Assembly: GCA_030374805.1 (NCBI GenBank)
Contig: JARGSG010000052.1
Location: 62,001 to 126,000 of the forward strand
Source: Gracilaria gracilis
Lineage: Eukaryota; Rhodophyta; Florideophyceae; Gracilariales; Gracilariaceae
Direction: 5' to 3'
DNA length: 64,000 bases
Translations under genes and position numbers: made by a program
Part shown: piece after piece, positions 22,807 to 36,066 of the stretch
Numbering within the stretch: the first letter of the stretch is position 1
Layout: each line of letters starts with the position of its first letter
The notes under the pieces: model-generated
Database searches by the model: none
What the model was told of the DNA's origin: nothing
What the model saw: the letters and a program-made list of their open reading frames with translations, nothing else

Positions 22807-23885
22807 TTGCAAGACAGAGCGGTAGTGGGGGGACTGGCAGTGGAGTTTAATCCTTCAGAGTATTGGATTCTTCTGTGGAACTCCCTCCGTGTACCAATGG
22901 CACTGGATAGGAAGAAGATGAAAGCGATCGACAGGCCTGGTGTTCCAACTCGTTCTGTTATCTCAGCTCGTGGTTTATTCAATCTCCTGTATCAAACACA
23001 GATTCGTTCGACTCAAACTATTACTTGTACTTCGTACTGGCGAACATAATCAAGAGCGATATCCGGAAGTTTCTTTAGCAGAAGCTAAACTTAGTGCGAG
23101 GGGCCCGCAGATACAAGGAGGTCAGGGCTAATTTCCCCTCACATAAATCTTCCATGGAAAAGAAACTAGAAGAAATCCATCCTCTTATTAGTGCAGCGTA
23201 AAACGGCTGGATCTCAAATGAGTTCATGAAAGAGGCACTGCAGCGCGATGAGAAGTCCACCGCCGAAGCAGCGAAGAAGAAAGCGGCCAAGGAGAAGGAG
23301 AACTTCTTCAATGGAAGAACTCCAAACTTGCGTATTAAATCAGGGTTACAAAAAGTGGTGGAAAAGACGACAGTTGTTATATGTGACACTGGTGATGTCA
23401 CTCCGACACAGAAAGACTGTAATCCTTTTATGGCAGAGGTAAGGGATGAGATTCATGCGAATACTACTGCTTCTCAACCGGTCACGGGCGTTGCGGATTG
23501 GGAGAGTTCCGACCGCACCAGACATAATGATCAGGCCAATGATCAGTACAAGGTAGTGAACGAAGATCCCATTCGTTGCTGACGGGGAAACGAAAGAGTT
23601 GCAAAGGCCACATATTCGGATGTCGTGAAGCCTCATAGCTCTACCCAAAATCATGCTGTATCATCTAATGAAAGTTCTGAAGAAGAAACTGAACCCTCAC
23701 TGGTTGGTAAACGACGAGCCACTCTCGCCAATGAGGAGCCTAGGAAAGAAGCACGTCGAACTCTTGCAGCGGAATCCTTCTCTGAAAGCTCTGTTTCGGA
23801 AGAGGACGATTTAGGCGAAGTAGGATCGAGTGATGGGGGCGATGTACCGTCTAGGAAAGATATCGTTCACAACAGGTCGATGTAA
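22807..23885 (+). pseudogene. Transposon accessory protein, copy A (interrupted)
   Basis: Aligns with copy B (58036-59219). MALDRKKMKAIDRPGVPTRS matches the MKRKMKDSDRPGVSTGTT region. After a one-base frame change near 23045, the conserved domain runs from IKSDIRKFL to NGWISNEFMKEALQRDEK. In this domain a TAG stands where copy B has Tyr and a TAA where it has Gln, yet no codon is gained or lost. The tail (23625-23885) is acidic and Ser/Glu-rich, like the acidic tail of copy B. The role is unknown. By analogy with CACTA elements that carry a second protein beside the transposase, it may bind transposon ends (inference). Confidence 0.6.
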
Positions 23886-26800
23886 ATTCGGAAAGGAGAA
23901 AAGTACTTGGCACTAAACCAAGATATCGAGATATCGAATTCTGATTAGGATATTTAGATCTTATAGGCCAAGGCAGGCGAGAAAGTCTGGTAACAGACAA
24001 CTAAATCATTCGAAGAAGTTTTTTCGCCCTCTCTGACGTTCCGGAAAGAACAAAGTCTGAGTGAAAACGCGCTATGACGTATGTAAATGGTTTAAGGTGT
24101 TTTTTCTATGCTCATATGCAGAACTTCATGTACCTCACCGGCCTACCATCTTTCTCTTCTGTTTTCTCGTACGAACACAGTATTTGGTAGCGCTATATTC
24201 CATGCCTAGATGACGAAGTACAAAAGTTCTTTGCGTTAAAACAACAGCCGTATACTTATTGTGTGCTTATTGGGTGTAGTGGTATTAGCACCTTGCCAGT
24301 GTTCGTGCGTGTCTAAGGCACATCCTTGACTGTACCACGCCCTTCTTCAAAAAAGTGCAACACAATTTGGATGCATTTTTCGATGCCATATGGGTTAGCG
24401 ATGGTAGACTACTTCGAGAGGTATAGGAATTGATTTGTACTGAAATGAAGAGAAGTAAGGAAGAATAGCTGTATTTTTCTCAACTTATGCATATTTATGT
24501 TTCATAAGTGTCATGTGCTTTTTTCGGCTATGTAATGACCTTGATCTGAACACCTCTAAGGACGTACTTTGAATATTACTTAAAGCCATCACGGCTTGGG
24601 TTCGACAATTCCGATCCTTTTTCTCTCCCCTATTTTCGTCCCGAATTCTCCAAGATACGTCCGAATATGGCCCGAATAGCCTAACTGTTGTACATATTTT
24701 TCAATGCTGAATGAGGCCATTATTTTGATTATCTTTGAAGGCAACTTTGTGTCCATGTTTTGGCCATAGCTGGCTCACATCACGGACCAATGTGAAATTT
24801 TTTTTTTTATAATAGCTCTCGGCCATTTCTCGGACATTCTTGGTTGCCCTGATTGGCTTCTCGCGACGAACAAATTGCCCTATGACCAGCAAAGTTACCT
24901 CATCTGGTTGCGCAATACGCAAAAAGATGATTGGTGTACAGCACGACAAGGTTAATTGATATTTTACGAGATGGAAGGCTTGCTATTCGTGTTTTCTTGA
25001 AATCAATATCTGGTATATGTACTCATTTACGATCATGTGCAACATTTGGGACATATTTAATGTCAGTGAAACAGTTTGAAACTTTCTTTGTACGTCAATA
25101 GTCGATATGAGCTTCTTTCCAATCATAGGCACACATTCAGGACCATCTCTTTATGTTCTTTGACAACGAGGTATGTTTCCCGTCCCTGAGATATGCATAA
25201 TTTTTTCACATTAAGGGCTCTTCATCAAAGTTTATCTGGCATTTATTTCAAAAAGTACCCTTTGGGTGAGGATGTCAGACCGTTTCGGCAGACGGGGGCT
25301 TCGTTTGGCCTTATTTTTTGATTGTTTTTGGACTATTTTTCTGTTCACAGGGGTGGGCGTGTGAGTTGGCAAACACGTTCGAACCTTTCCTACATACAAT
25401 CTACTCACTTTTTTCATGTTTCTATACTTTCCCCCTGGTTCTCCAGCTTTTGCTTCCGCTTTGCAGAGTGTATGTGCGGCTCGATGAAGTTCTGAATAGT
25501 GGGAGTACCCTCATGCCATCATTGTCACCACGTACCTTTTCAATACCTTCTTCAGTATTGATCCATTGCAAAGACTATCGCTTCTGCAAAGGTCACACTC
25601 TTATGGTACGGCTTCCGAGCTGTACGCGCATGGTCACTTATTTCACAACTGTATTTTGCTAACATATCTTTCTCCAAAACGTCATGTGATGGGCAAGGAC
25701 AAGTCGTCAGGTGACGGGGTTGGTGGCATAACAGAATTATGTTCAAAAAGGTAATCCGAATCTATTGCTATGCTAAACAATTGTAGTTTTATGCTATGCT
25801 AAACAATTGTAATTTTGTGCATTGTTTGTCTTTTATCTACTTTGGTCCATTATAGACCATGTGCCTAGATTTTTTGTTTTTAATACATAATTCGGTCTGA
25901 CAAATGGACAGATGTAGTCCTTATTGAAACGTATTTTAAGTATAACGACGACCGTTTTCATATGGGAAAAGATCAAGATCTTGAAAAGCAGTGGGTCTGA
26001 CTATGGCCATGTTTTGGCCACCGGTTTGCTTCTGACATGAAGGAGCTTGTATTTTCTATTACGCTAAGTATACGTTCTGGGTCTTCTCTCGAATAAATTC
26101 AGCGAAACTATTACTAAGATTACGACCTCAGACTGTTCTTAAAATGAGAAAGGATATATAACGTTTGGTTGTATTTCTGTGCTTTGTTTTAAACCAATTA
26201 TTGTACCCAACTGGTCGCCGAGTAGTGGACCAGATTTGTAATATGAAGAAAAGCCTAAAGTCGATTGAATTCCATTTCTGCTTAGACCATGGTCGGGAGA
26301 AGACATTGAACCTTTTTTGGACATAATATCGGGAAAATATCGCCCAATTTTGGAGAACACGAAATCTGCACTGGGCAGACCATTTGAAGAATTCCTTTTC
26401 GTTTTCAAATCTTTGAAGCCTAACGTCTACAAAACGAAAGTCTGTGGAATATGAGACATTACTAGAACTCGGAAATCGTACACGAGCTTAATAATTCTAG
26501 TTCTTATCATATGAGAAAATTTTACTGTGCCAGAACACATACTGTCAGGGGTTATGCCCATCGATTGTTCAACCCGCCCATTTCAAACTGTTAAAGGGCA
26601 CAGTTCTGTAAACTTACCCAGGCGTGAAAAAGTATAGATGTGAAGATTCTCATGTGAAACTATCAAAAATAATAATATTTTCTGTTGTACTGAATGTCAT
26701 ATGACATTCGCAGAACCAACGAGCGTAATTGATTTTGTTCACATTAAAGCTTATCGGCAAATAGTACGAGACCAGAGGCCCACCTTCTACGGGTATTTTA

Positions 26801-27500
26801 TTTAAAAACAAAAAAATTGGAAGCGTAACTATCACATGTGCTGCCGGATGACAAAAGTATGCCAACCAAATATTATTAAGCATTATTAATGAACAACTCA
26901 GTGTTGTCGACGACCTACAAAATTTATTTAACAAGTAGCTCACTTACCGCAAAAACTACCGTAAAACCCCGAAACTACTTCTTGATTCAATATATAAATA
27001 TCTCTTTGTTAATTATATTTCGTTGGAGGTACTATGAATTAATAGTGCGATATAGAATTTAATTATTTTTTTGATTTCAAGGACGAAAGCTAACAAATCT
27101 TTAGAGGGTGCACAAAGCCTACGTTTGATTGAGAGCCTCGAATTTTATCTATGAGTTCCTTATTTACGGTCCTCTCTATCTTTTACTCAAGAAGGGCTCC
27201 AAATTACATCATAGTTCTATTTTCGAACCTATGTTTTGTTTATATACCTTAAAGAATGATATCAATAAAGGTTTCCAGGTCTTCTTCTGTTCGCATTTTT
27301 GTTTTTTATGTCTGGGATTGTGACTCATCATCTAAAAAGTTGGTTTCATGTCCAAATCTCGAATGATACAAAATAAATATGAAATATAAGTCCAGAATCG
27401 CAAGGCTAATATTTTGACACAAACACATTACTAGGAAACGTATTTTCCAATCTTGGGTTTAGAAAGGAAAGTCTACTGCATCTCGCAAATCATTTAAAAC
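23886..27500. other. AT-rich stretch with no recognised gene
   Basis: Only short frames (up to about 114 codons at 25318-25662) with no family signal. The 24.59-24.95 kb part shares short strings (CTGAATGAGGCCA, TTTTGGCC) with the region downstream of copy B and may be transposon-derived. A small tandem duplication lies at 25764-25815 and is listed separately. Confidence 0.5.
25764..25815. repeat. 26-base tandem duplication
   Basis: Two adjacent 26-base units (25764-25789 and 25790-25815) sharing TGCTATGCTAAACAATTGTA, with two mismatches overall. The duplication is simple, without known function. Confidence 0.8.
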
Positions 27501-27501
27501 A

Positions 27502-28614
27502 GTGATGTCGTTCAAACTGAGACATCGCCGATACCAAACCTATACCTCTATTATAGCGGTTTTCGTGATTTTAACAAATACCAGAATTTCCGCTTTTCAC
27601 ACATATGGGGAATGGCGGAGCAGGCTACAGAAAGGGAAGAAAGTTTTAAAGTTAGAAGGAAAGGTGACTTTCACGATTACTACACACAGCATAAGAATGT
27701 ATTACAAGCATTTCGCCTTGGTCCTAGAACTGAAAAGGTTTTCGCTCGTCCTCGCTATTCTTTTTTTTTTAGTATTTCCATGTTTAGGACAATATATAAT
27801 CTAATATTTATTATAGTCTCCTTTCTAGTGCTAGAGGCCCCCATTGATGAAATGAGACTGAAGCGAAGGCAGGTTCGGTTCGTAAAATGGAGCTGTGCGG
27901 TAGTAACTGTAAATGGATACGAAATATCTCAACCGGCTTGGCGCATGTGTGAATGGATCAACGTAAGAATTAATGATGCTCAAGACAACTCAATAGAGGA
28001 ACCGCATAAAGTATACAGAGAGCGTATGAAAGCTGTGGAATCCATTAATATAAACGATGGGCAAATAATATATTTTATTGATCGAGATATGGTCGATTTT
28101 ACAAGTACACCCCATATGGCTATGAATTATGGACCTCTTACCCTCGTGGGTGCAAAAACACACTTTCCACGGGTTCGAGACAATCAAATTTTTATAAAAG
28201 GCAGAAGAGGTATGATTATGTACAAACAGATCTTGCGTAAGAGCTTAGAGAAAAGTACTGGACCTCCAGAACTAGGATTCTCAGCCTTACGGTCCTAAAT
28301 GCTCCTGAAGATGTTTTGCACTGCCCAAGTACGATTTGGGATCGAGCCTCATGTTTGCGTCAGACACCAGAGAGACGAACAGCAGCTTTACAACGCCTGT
28401 GGTCTATATTAATAATCCTAATATTTGTGAGGGTTCTTTTATCAACCAGTTTCTGGTACTCGTCTTGCTGCTATATCCCATGTTTCACATTTTGTACCAA
28501 GTCGAACATATGAATTACGAATATATTAGAGATGATCACATTGTTCAAATGGCAAAATGTGGAATTGACCTTCACTTGTGTAAATCTTTGCATCATTTTA
28601 TGGTTGATGGTTGA
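27502..28614 (+). pseudogene. Glycosyltransferase-like gene (GT32-type features), broken
   Basis: The first frame (ATG 27502) starts with a basic segment and a hydrophobic stretch, SIIAVFVILTN, consistent with a type II signal anchor. The second frame (27612-28298) contains IIYFIDRDMVDF, with an acidic DxD motif, then TLVGAKTHF, DNQIFIKGRRGM and KSTGPPELGFSALRS. The last motif resembles the ATGPxxLT segment near the C-terminus of GT32/DXD glycosyltransferases. A third frame (28336-28614) continues the protein-like sequence. Two or more frame changes or introns are needed; a T-run followed by TAG at about 27770 could be a splice acceptor. The assignment is inference from motif style and is tentative. 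It may be a relative of the gene at 7.2-9.5 kb, but I could not align them confidently. Confidence 0.35.
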
Positions 28615-28739
28615 GAACTTTTTCGTATTGGTTCGTAGAAGAGTCAAATATCTAACTTGCTTTCAATTCTTGAAGAGACGGTTCCCAAGAATAATACTGA
28701 AAAACACATGGGGAGGTGGGTATTGTATCGTTTCATAAC

Positions 28740-31700
28740 GTTAGATGTTGTCTCTCCTAAGCCCTGCAGGATTCAGGAAAGCTCACAGGAATAAGTATCA
28801 GTAAAGCATCACCACTGATTAGTTGGTCTTTGAAGCATCAGAAGATATTATGTATCCCACTATTTCAAACCAAAGTGTGTAATGAAGTTCCAAGTTTTAG
28901 AAAGACGTCATGAAAATGAAGTCCAGAATATCTTTCGTCAAACAGTTTTTAATTTCGGCTCCCTTACTTTTGATAAAAGTATGTACATTAGAATATGTGA
29001 CTAGGATTTTCCATAAACCCCTTAACTTTTTGCTACGGCTATTTCATTCTGCTTGTCTTCAAGTTCTTCCCTAGTTTTCATAACACCTTAAAGAATTTTT
29101 TACACTGTAGTGAATATTCATGGACCTTTATTCAATTCTTCACACCATTGTTTCATTTCAATCTGCGTATGGTACGTATCCATACATAAAATTCTTCTTT
29201 TTACTGCTCTAGGACACCAGGATTCTCCATTGAATGCTGGAAATCTAGAAACAGATTTCCCTATTTTTTGTTACCGCTGCAATCAGCACTATAATTATGA
29301 ATGTAAACTAGCAATTCTTTCGTACAAAATATAGAAATCTTTTATCCTCTGCAGATATCGAAAAACGCAGTAGTTCAGTGAGTCATAGAATGTTTGTTCT
29401 AAATCTTGACTCAAAACCATAACACTGAACTCTAAATTTTACCTTTTCGCAAGCATTCGAGAGTGGTCCAATGAGTTTATGATATGGAACAGTTTGAAAT
29501 GCTTCTTGGAAATCTTCCACAGTGACATTAGTCTCTACATTTGTACTAACTAGGTTGTATGAATTTATCAATGATCTGACAGCGGACGCTTATGACTCTT
29601 ATCATGAGTGTTCTGCTTCCGGTATTCGATTTCGTAATCTCAAATATGACGAGTCTCACAAAGATAATTTATGTTAATCTTTGAACTTCATTTTTTTCAC
29701 AAAGGACAAATTTCATTATCTTCAAATGCGGTGACCAGATCATTAAAAAGTGTTGGAGTCGTAACGAAATCCACTGACGCTTCCGAGAAGAAATAGGTAG
29801 GGAACAGAAAGTGAGATTATATGTGTGCTTCGTATTTCCGATGTGATCCTGTTCAAAGCTAAAAGAGGTGTTTTAACCGCCCAATGATCAGGAGATTTAG
29901 AGGAGCGTATTCAGCATATTATACAATGTCCTCGAGTTTTCCAAACACCGGAAACCTCGTGAACCCTGTTTCTCTTGTACGGCTGACCAACTTCGTAACG
30001 AAAAGCAACCAAAGTGTGTTCCAAACAAGTACAATCACCATGATGGGATGTGAGGAAGACAAAATTGGATCCTTATGAAGTCCGCAATACTCCCACTTTC
30101 AGTCTATTGCAGTTTACCATACATCAATAGATGATACTTAGGTAGATCCTGAGGAATGCGTTCCGCGATATGGGAGTTTTCAATAACTCTTTCTAGCCCT
30201 ACAGAAAACGTGCTCGTTGTGACCACAAATGGTCATGTACTCGTGAGCACCAAATTAGAAAATCGTTGGAAGAAGATGCTGTCACACAGTACTTGAGTAT
30301 AGTATCACAAAAAAGCTTTGAAAGCGCTTCCTATGACCTAAGAAGGCAGTATATGTATTCAAAGCTGTTAAAATGTGGTTCAAGTGTACCATGAGATCAC
30401 TTCAAGTTTCTTCGGAACGAATACGCTTAAGGGGAACAAATGTTAGAATCTTTCGGAGAGAAACTTTTGGTAGTTCTTACCAGTTTTAGAAAGCATCCAC
30501 ACCATTGATTCGTGATAGGTCTCTTCATTGACAGAGATATACGCTAACGCTCTCTATGACTCTTTACACGTGTTCAGAAGGTCAACTTACTAGAAATTGT
30601 GGTGCGAATATGAATTTTGGCAACAGGCGCCACTGAACCGTCTTCAATAGAATTTTTTAGTAGATTAAGATCACTCCCGGACCTAGGTTAAAGATGAAAC
30701 TCTGCTACTCTACCTCAAAATTACTTGCGGAATACGAAAAAGCCTTCTCCTCGACCTGTGACGCTTGACTTAACTATTAGATGATTCATATTTCTTATCT
30801 GGAGCCTCGCAGTTATTTTCAACGACAATGCTTCTGTATTTCTTATCTGACAGGTCCTTCTTTTATTGTGGAAAAGGTGGAAGAAATTCTTTGTCGCGCA
30901 GACAAGCTTTTCCAAAAAGCTTACGTCACAGCGGTTGTTGAGAACATCTGTTCCTTCGCATCTCTTTTGATGTAGCAATTTTCATTCTCAAGTCTAGATC
31001 CAATCAATTTCAAGAAAAGACCCACCTTCATATTCAACTGGCCGATACACAGAACCCAAGGGCGGCTCCGCTGATCCTTCGTGGTCAAGACTAGACTTGG
31101 AAATGCCTTTGTTCAAAGAATGATATCAATTTTACAGTCTCCCTGTTCACGCATAAGCCAGAAACCTACCGAAGAAGGAAGCAAAACTCCCAATTGACAT
31201 GACCTGTTAGTCTTTCCACATATTCAGGACCACCAACGATAATTAACCCATTGGTAAAAAAACGCTTTAATCATGAAGTTTTGATCGGTAGTCACGCAAG
31301 AACAAATTCGCCTGGAGGGCCTGAGAGTAGATATCCTTCGCAAGGACCGAAGACCCCGTCAGAAAGTTTTCCGAATTTTCGACACCTAGCTCGCCACATA
31401 GAAGGCGTTAGTTTCAGATCACGCCCATGGATGTCGCGGTGCAACTCCGTTTTTCAGCTGAGAAGCGTTTTTCAGGTGGAAAGGGCTTCACTTCAAGAGG
31501 TTTTCGAGCGTTATTCGATGTAGATGGCCATGGAACTTCGGACCAGTTTGCGGAGCGAACATTTTGGGATGATATGCTTGCAATCAAGGATAACGATTGG
31601 AAAGCATGCGAGTCAGACGATCGACACCGATATAGGAAGTAGCGATCGTTCGAGAATCCAGGTGGAAATCTCACTCGACTCAACACGTCAGCCACCGTGG

Positions 31701-33400
31701 ATCCTTTCAAATATCAGAAACACTACCCTACACGAAAAATGGCTGAAACCGCGAGCAATCTAAAATTCTAAAGACCACAGTGCTCTGCTTCAGGTCGCAG
31801 CGGGCGATGCGGAATCGAATGGGTGCAAAGAGAAGAATCGAATGTGAATAGTGATGGCATTTTGTCAACGCCTGGGAGTTATGCCGAAGCAGAACCCAGG
31901 CAGGCCTTCAATGATGAGCTTGCACCTCGTCTACACTCGGTTGCCTCTCAGACTTATCAAGAGATTGCCCAGCAGCTTTTTAAGCCTTCCTCGCAAGCGA
32001 ATTCTCGTCAATCATTGCAGATATTCAGATTTTCATGATACTCTCCCGTAGAACTTTCAGAGAAGATCGAGGTCTCGGTCGTTGACTGGAAGCCGGTCAG
32101 AGAGATTGCGAAGCTACGAGTAGTGAGCGCAGTGGTCAGGCTTCATCTAGAAGACCTCTCCACGAAGAATTCCAACTTTTTATATAAGTGCGGTTATAAG
32201 ATGGGGAAAGCGGCTTATTCTTGAAGATATACCGTACGCTGAAATTGATTTGCCTGACTAAACTGAAGGAGGCTGTACAACAAAAGAGGGTGATCAAGAA
32301 AAAGTCTCGTTGCAGCATATCGGGTCTCAGACGCAAGGCTTCTGGTCGCAGTGTGTAAAATGACGTGACTGAAGATTGACCTTGCCACCGAAGAAAACGC
32401 TCCTTACGTTTAGAACAATACATGGGACCGTAAGTTTTAACAACTGTATTTGTAAAGGGAAGAGGCCTTTCACAGAGGTGGGCAAGCACCAAGGGCATTT
32501 ATGTGTCAATATTGCTCAAGACCTCTTTCCCAATCGCAAGAAAAACGCTTAACGGCACCTTTTTCACAAATTCTCTAAGTCACCCAGTTGGGAAGAGCAC
32601 GAGGGCCTCGAAACAAACGATTCTATTTACTAGATAGATGGATGCAACTATATTTAATTGAAAGGCCACAGGGCTTTGCAGTAGTTCTATATGCTTTTGA
32701 GTTGATTCGGCGGCAGTTTACAAGGGACCTTGGTCAAATCTAAGGCGTTACGCCCACTATCTTAGGGTCACTGGCATTCTGACGACCGGAAGAAAACCGC
32801 GTTCAAATGGAAAATAACAGGCAACACATTGACGCCCATCTCCAGTCGCCAAGAAGGTTATGGTGGCGTTCATACGAAGCGCAATGGTTCTGCAAAGGCA
32901 GTGCACAGTGCGGTACGGCGACAAATGTTGTTTGTCAATCCAAACGTCTGAGTAACATCTAGGAAAAACTTCTCGGTTTGGAATTATAGACAGGACCGAG
33001 AACATGCATGAGGACGTGCGACCGAAACAAGGAAACATCTTTCAACAGCCCCCACCCTGGCTTTCTGGCAAATATACCAGCGGCGCACGAACTCATATCG
33101 ACCAGACCCTCAGTAATACTCGCACGATGGCAGGCATGGAGCACGTGATGGCCCAATTAGGCTTCCCTAAGCACCTGTAGCTGAGCTCCGGATTTGTGCG
33201 GGCGACCACCACGAGCTTTGACGACACTCGAGAAACACAGCGGGCCAGTCACCGCAGAGTATCAGTGTCAAGCAGGATTCATCTCTGAGCAGTAGGTTCC
33301 TAATTGGCGGGCAAAGACACTCTCCGGCTACAGCTCGCATTGAGCTCGCGCCATGACTAAGGTCGAATGATAGAGACGAACACGAGCAGCTTGGGCGGCC
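28740..33400. other. Intergenic region, nothing recognised
   Basis: The many frames are short (at most about 120 codons, 32136-32498 minus), without motifs or consistent strand preference. No RNA genes, clear repeats or mobile elements were recognised by eye. Confidence 0.5.
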
Positions 33401-34950
33401 ACTGCTACAAATGTATCCAGGGGTCGGCGATCTGTGTTGCTTACCAGGCAACCCCTTCTACGCTCTGCGTCATCAACCTTGGCTGTGACGGTCGCTTCAC
33501 AGCAGCTGCTGCACTGGGCATCTCTGGCAAGCCTTTGTTCCAGCAGTGCGCAGGTGGATGTGTCAGCCATTCAGCGTGGCCACGCTAGTGTCGAAGGTTC
33601 GCAGCAACGCCGTGGCGTACCCCACGGAAATAATTTGGCCCGTATGTGCCAGCTTATTCCACACTATGGCACAAGCGCTCACTACAGAGCGCTGCTATGC
33701 GATGCTCATGACGCCGCATTAGCAGCAGTGCGCATTTTGGCTGCGCTCGTGAGCTTGGCGTGCGTTTCGACAGTGCCAGCGACGGCTCCAACTGCAGCAG
33801 AGGAAGCAACGGCGGCGCCAGAACATGGAGATGTGTTCTAGGCAGCACGCGCAGTGGAATGTGCGCGGTGTGGTGATGGCGCGCGACCGAGCGCGGTGTA
33901 TAGCGCGGCGGCGCCGTCGGGCAGGTAAAAGACGCGCATAGTGACGAATTGGTTAGCTGGAGACAAACGGAGCACAGCGCGCTACCGGAATGACTCTCGT
34001 CTTTCGTCTACAGAATAAGCGACTAGTTAGCGTCGCGATACACATGTGAAGAGCGACGTGGGCAGCGCACCGCAACGGTACGCACGCCAAACAGCGGGCT
34101 GCGACTTAGATGCATCAATGCCCGTAGGTGCCCCACGGCGGTAATGCCGAGCCGTTGCAGCGCGGGTGCGCGTGGTAGCGAAATGAAGACATCGGACACG
34201 CGTAAGAGCTGACGTAGCACGCGATGGTGAACAAATACATGGCGCCTAAAGCGCAGGCTGGGTGGCAGCACACGTAGCACGGCACCGTAAGCGCGTTTTC
34301 CGGACGCCCTTTCTTCGAGACAGTCACAAAGCGTGCGGGGCACGGGCAATGAGTGCTGCGCTACGGCATAGCACCGGACGGGTCCTAGCGCTACCTCGCC
34401 GAGCTGTGGCAAGCACGTACGGTGGGTTGATATCCAGATACGCGTCGTCGTCGTCGTCTTTCAAGTCATCCTGGCGCGCGTCCGGGTCGCTGAATGGCAG
34501 CGGCAGCACGGCGGGTGCCGGTGAAAGCCGCGTAGCATGTTGTGTACGCCACGCCCCAGAGCGCAACGCGAAACTGCAAGCATCGTGAGGCGCGCTGCCC
34601 GCGTAAATGGCTGTGGCAGCGAACACAAGGAAGCGAACAAAATGGCAGGGAGCAAAGCGGCAACGAACACAGCGGCGGCGAACACGGCGGCGGTGACAAC
34701 ATTTGAAGCGAACACAGCGACGGTGACCACAGCGGCGGCGCTAACGATGGCAACTGCGGCACGCGACGCACGCAACGCACACGGCGCCACTGCGGTTTGG
34801 CGACGGCGGCTTGGATGATGGGCTGGAGGGCGCAGTCGCACGCGCTAAACAGCCACATGCTGCAACGATAGCGGTGGAGACTGTGCATTGGGCGCCGCAT
34901 GCAACGGCAGCGGCGGCAGCAGCGAGCAGAAGGGCACGTGCGTTATAGCA
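33400..34950. other. GC-rich block with degenerate short repeats
   Basis: Base composition changes sharply from AT-rich to strongly GC-rich. Frames of 90 to 145 codons are open on both strands at once, as expected from GC-rich DNA rather than coding. It contains a (CGT)n microsatellite near 34443-34458 and a degenerate GCG/AAC/ACA repeat at about 34637-34745. Translations are Ala/Thr-rich or Cys/Pro-rich without a known domain. I assign no gene. Confidence 0.5.
34637..34745. repeat. Degenerate GC-rich short tandem repeat
   Basis: Repeated blocks of the type GCGAACACAGCGGCGGC with GTGACCACA variants, in imperfect multiples of three. In one frame this encodes Ala/Thr-rich peptide (AANTAAVTT-like). 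It looks like a minisatellite. Confidence 0.5.
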
Positions 34951-36066
34951 GATCGCGCTTGCATCACCTCCGTGCCGCTAGCGATATCATGACTCGTGTA
35001 GCGAGTAATACCGTGTCCACGTTACAAATTGAGAGAGGCAAATGAATGTTGTTCATCTTTGCACTCATTCGTTATTTTAAGATCGCTGCGCTTCCTCAAC
35101 AGGCTCCGTTACTCTTCTGCAAATGAAGAGAGTCCCCTTTTATGAGCGTAAAGCATACTCCTGTGTTCATCGACGCAGTAATACAGCAATTACACGTCAC
35201 TAAGGGGCCTTTCGATGCTTTTCTGAGATTCCATCTTCCTATTGAAGTCATTAACAACCAAGGAGAATCCAATGCGGCTAACGAACCAATATTTACAACA
35301 CATAGGCTCGCTAAACTTCAACGGTATCGAAGTTACCGTTGAATACAAAACATTAAGATATCTGTTGCGCTTACATAAGCGAAAAATCACTATGATATGC
35401 TTTTGTCTGCAGTGTTACCCAAAGAGGAATCCAACTATTGCTTCTTTCTTTTTCCCAGTCTCGAGTTAAACTCTATAAATTCGTTCAAATCGGAACTCAT
35501 ACGGTAGAATCTCTTATGTTGTCTTATGTCTTTCTTTTCGGACTCGAGAGGGCTTTCAAACGCAAAAAAGGTTTGATATGTTTAAAATATCTGCCTTTCT
35601 AATGTATTTACTCTGACCACAATCGCGTTATAAGGGACATAAGATACACTTCTGCCTAGCATACATTTCTCTCTAAATTATGTACGTTTCTAAACACTGA
35701 GACTCACTTCATAATCAGTTATGTAACTGCAATGCTAGCCAGGTATAGAAAATGACCACTCCACCCATGTACCAGTATGGTTATGTTATTTGAAAAGATC
35801 AGGAAAAGTCCCAGGTATGATGAAAAGAGGGCAGAGACCATTATTATTACGGATGTATGTTACAATCAAGAACTATGACACTAAACTTTATTAGCCTTGA
35901 ATTTAAACGCACTAGATATCTAGATCACGAAGCCGACCATCATTTCTCTCTAATGAAAAGCTAATATAAAGAAAGAAAAGAATGATTTATGCTGATGTAA
36001 ATGTAGATACATTCTGACATTTCATGTTGATTATAATGGAAGTCGTAATCAAAGCTGACTCGGGGT
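34951..36066. other. AT-rich spacer
   Basis: Short frames only (75 codons or fewer). No recognisable feature. Confidence 0.5.

Larger units (their letters stand above)
20569..23885. mobile_element. Two-gene Tnp2-like transposon, copy A (degraded)
   Basis: It has the same layout as copy B at 54.7-59.2 kb: a minus-strand transposase on the left and a plus-strand accessory gene on the right, diverging from the middle. The transposase lacks the C-terminal half found in B. About 290 bases are inserted within its most conserved motif (about 21010-21300). Several stops interrupt the accessory gene. The element lies about 300 bases upstream of the PAN2 start, so it may sit in the PAN2 promoter. Ends were not identified. 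Sequence up to about 24990 shares the string CTGAATGAGGCCA with DNA downstream of copy B and may belong to the element. Confidence 0.6.

Noticed and set aside
33328..34900. Overlapping ORFs of 80-145 codons on both strands
   Set aside because: GC-rich DNA lacks stop codons by chance; none shows a domain or a consistent strand.
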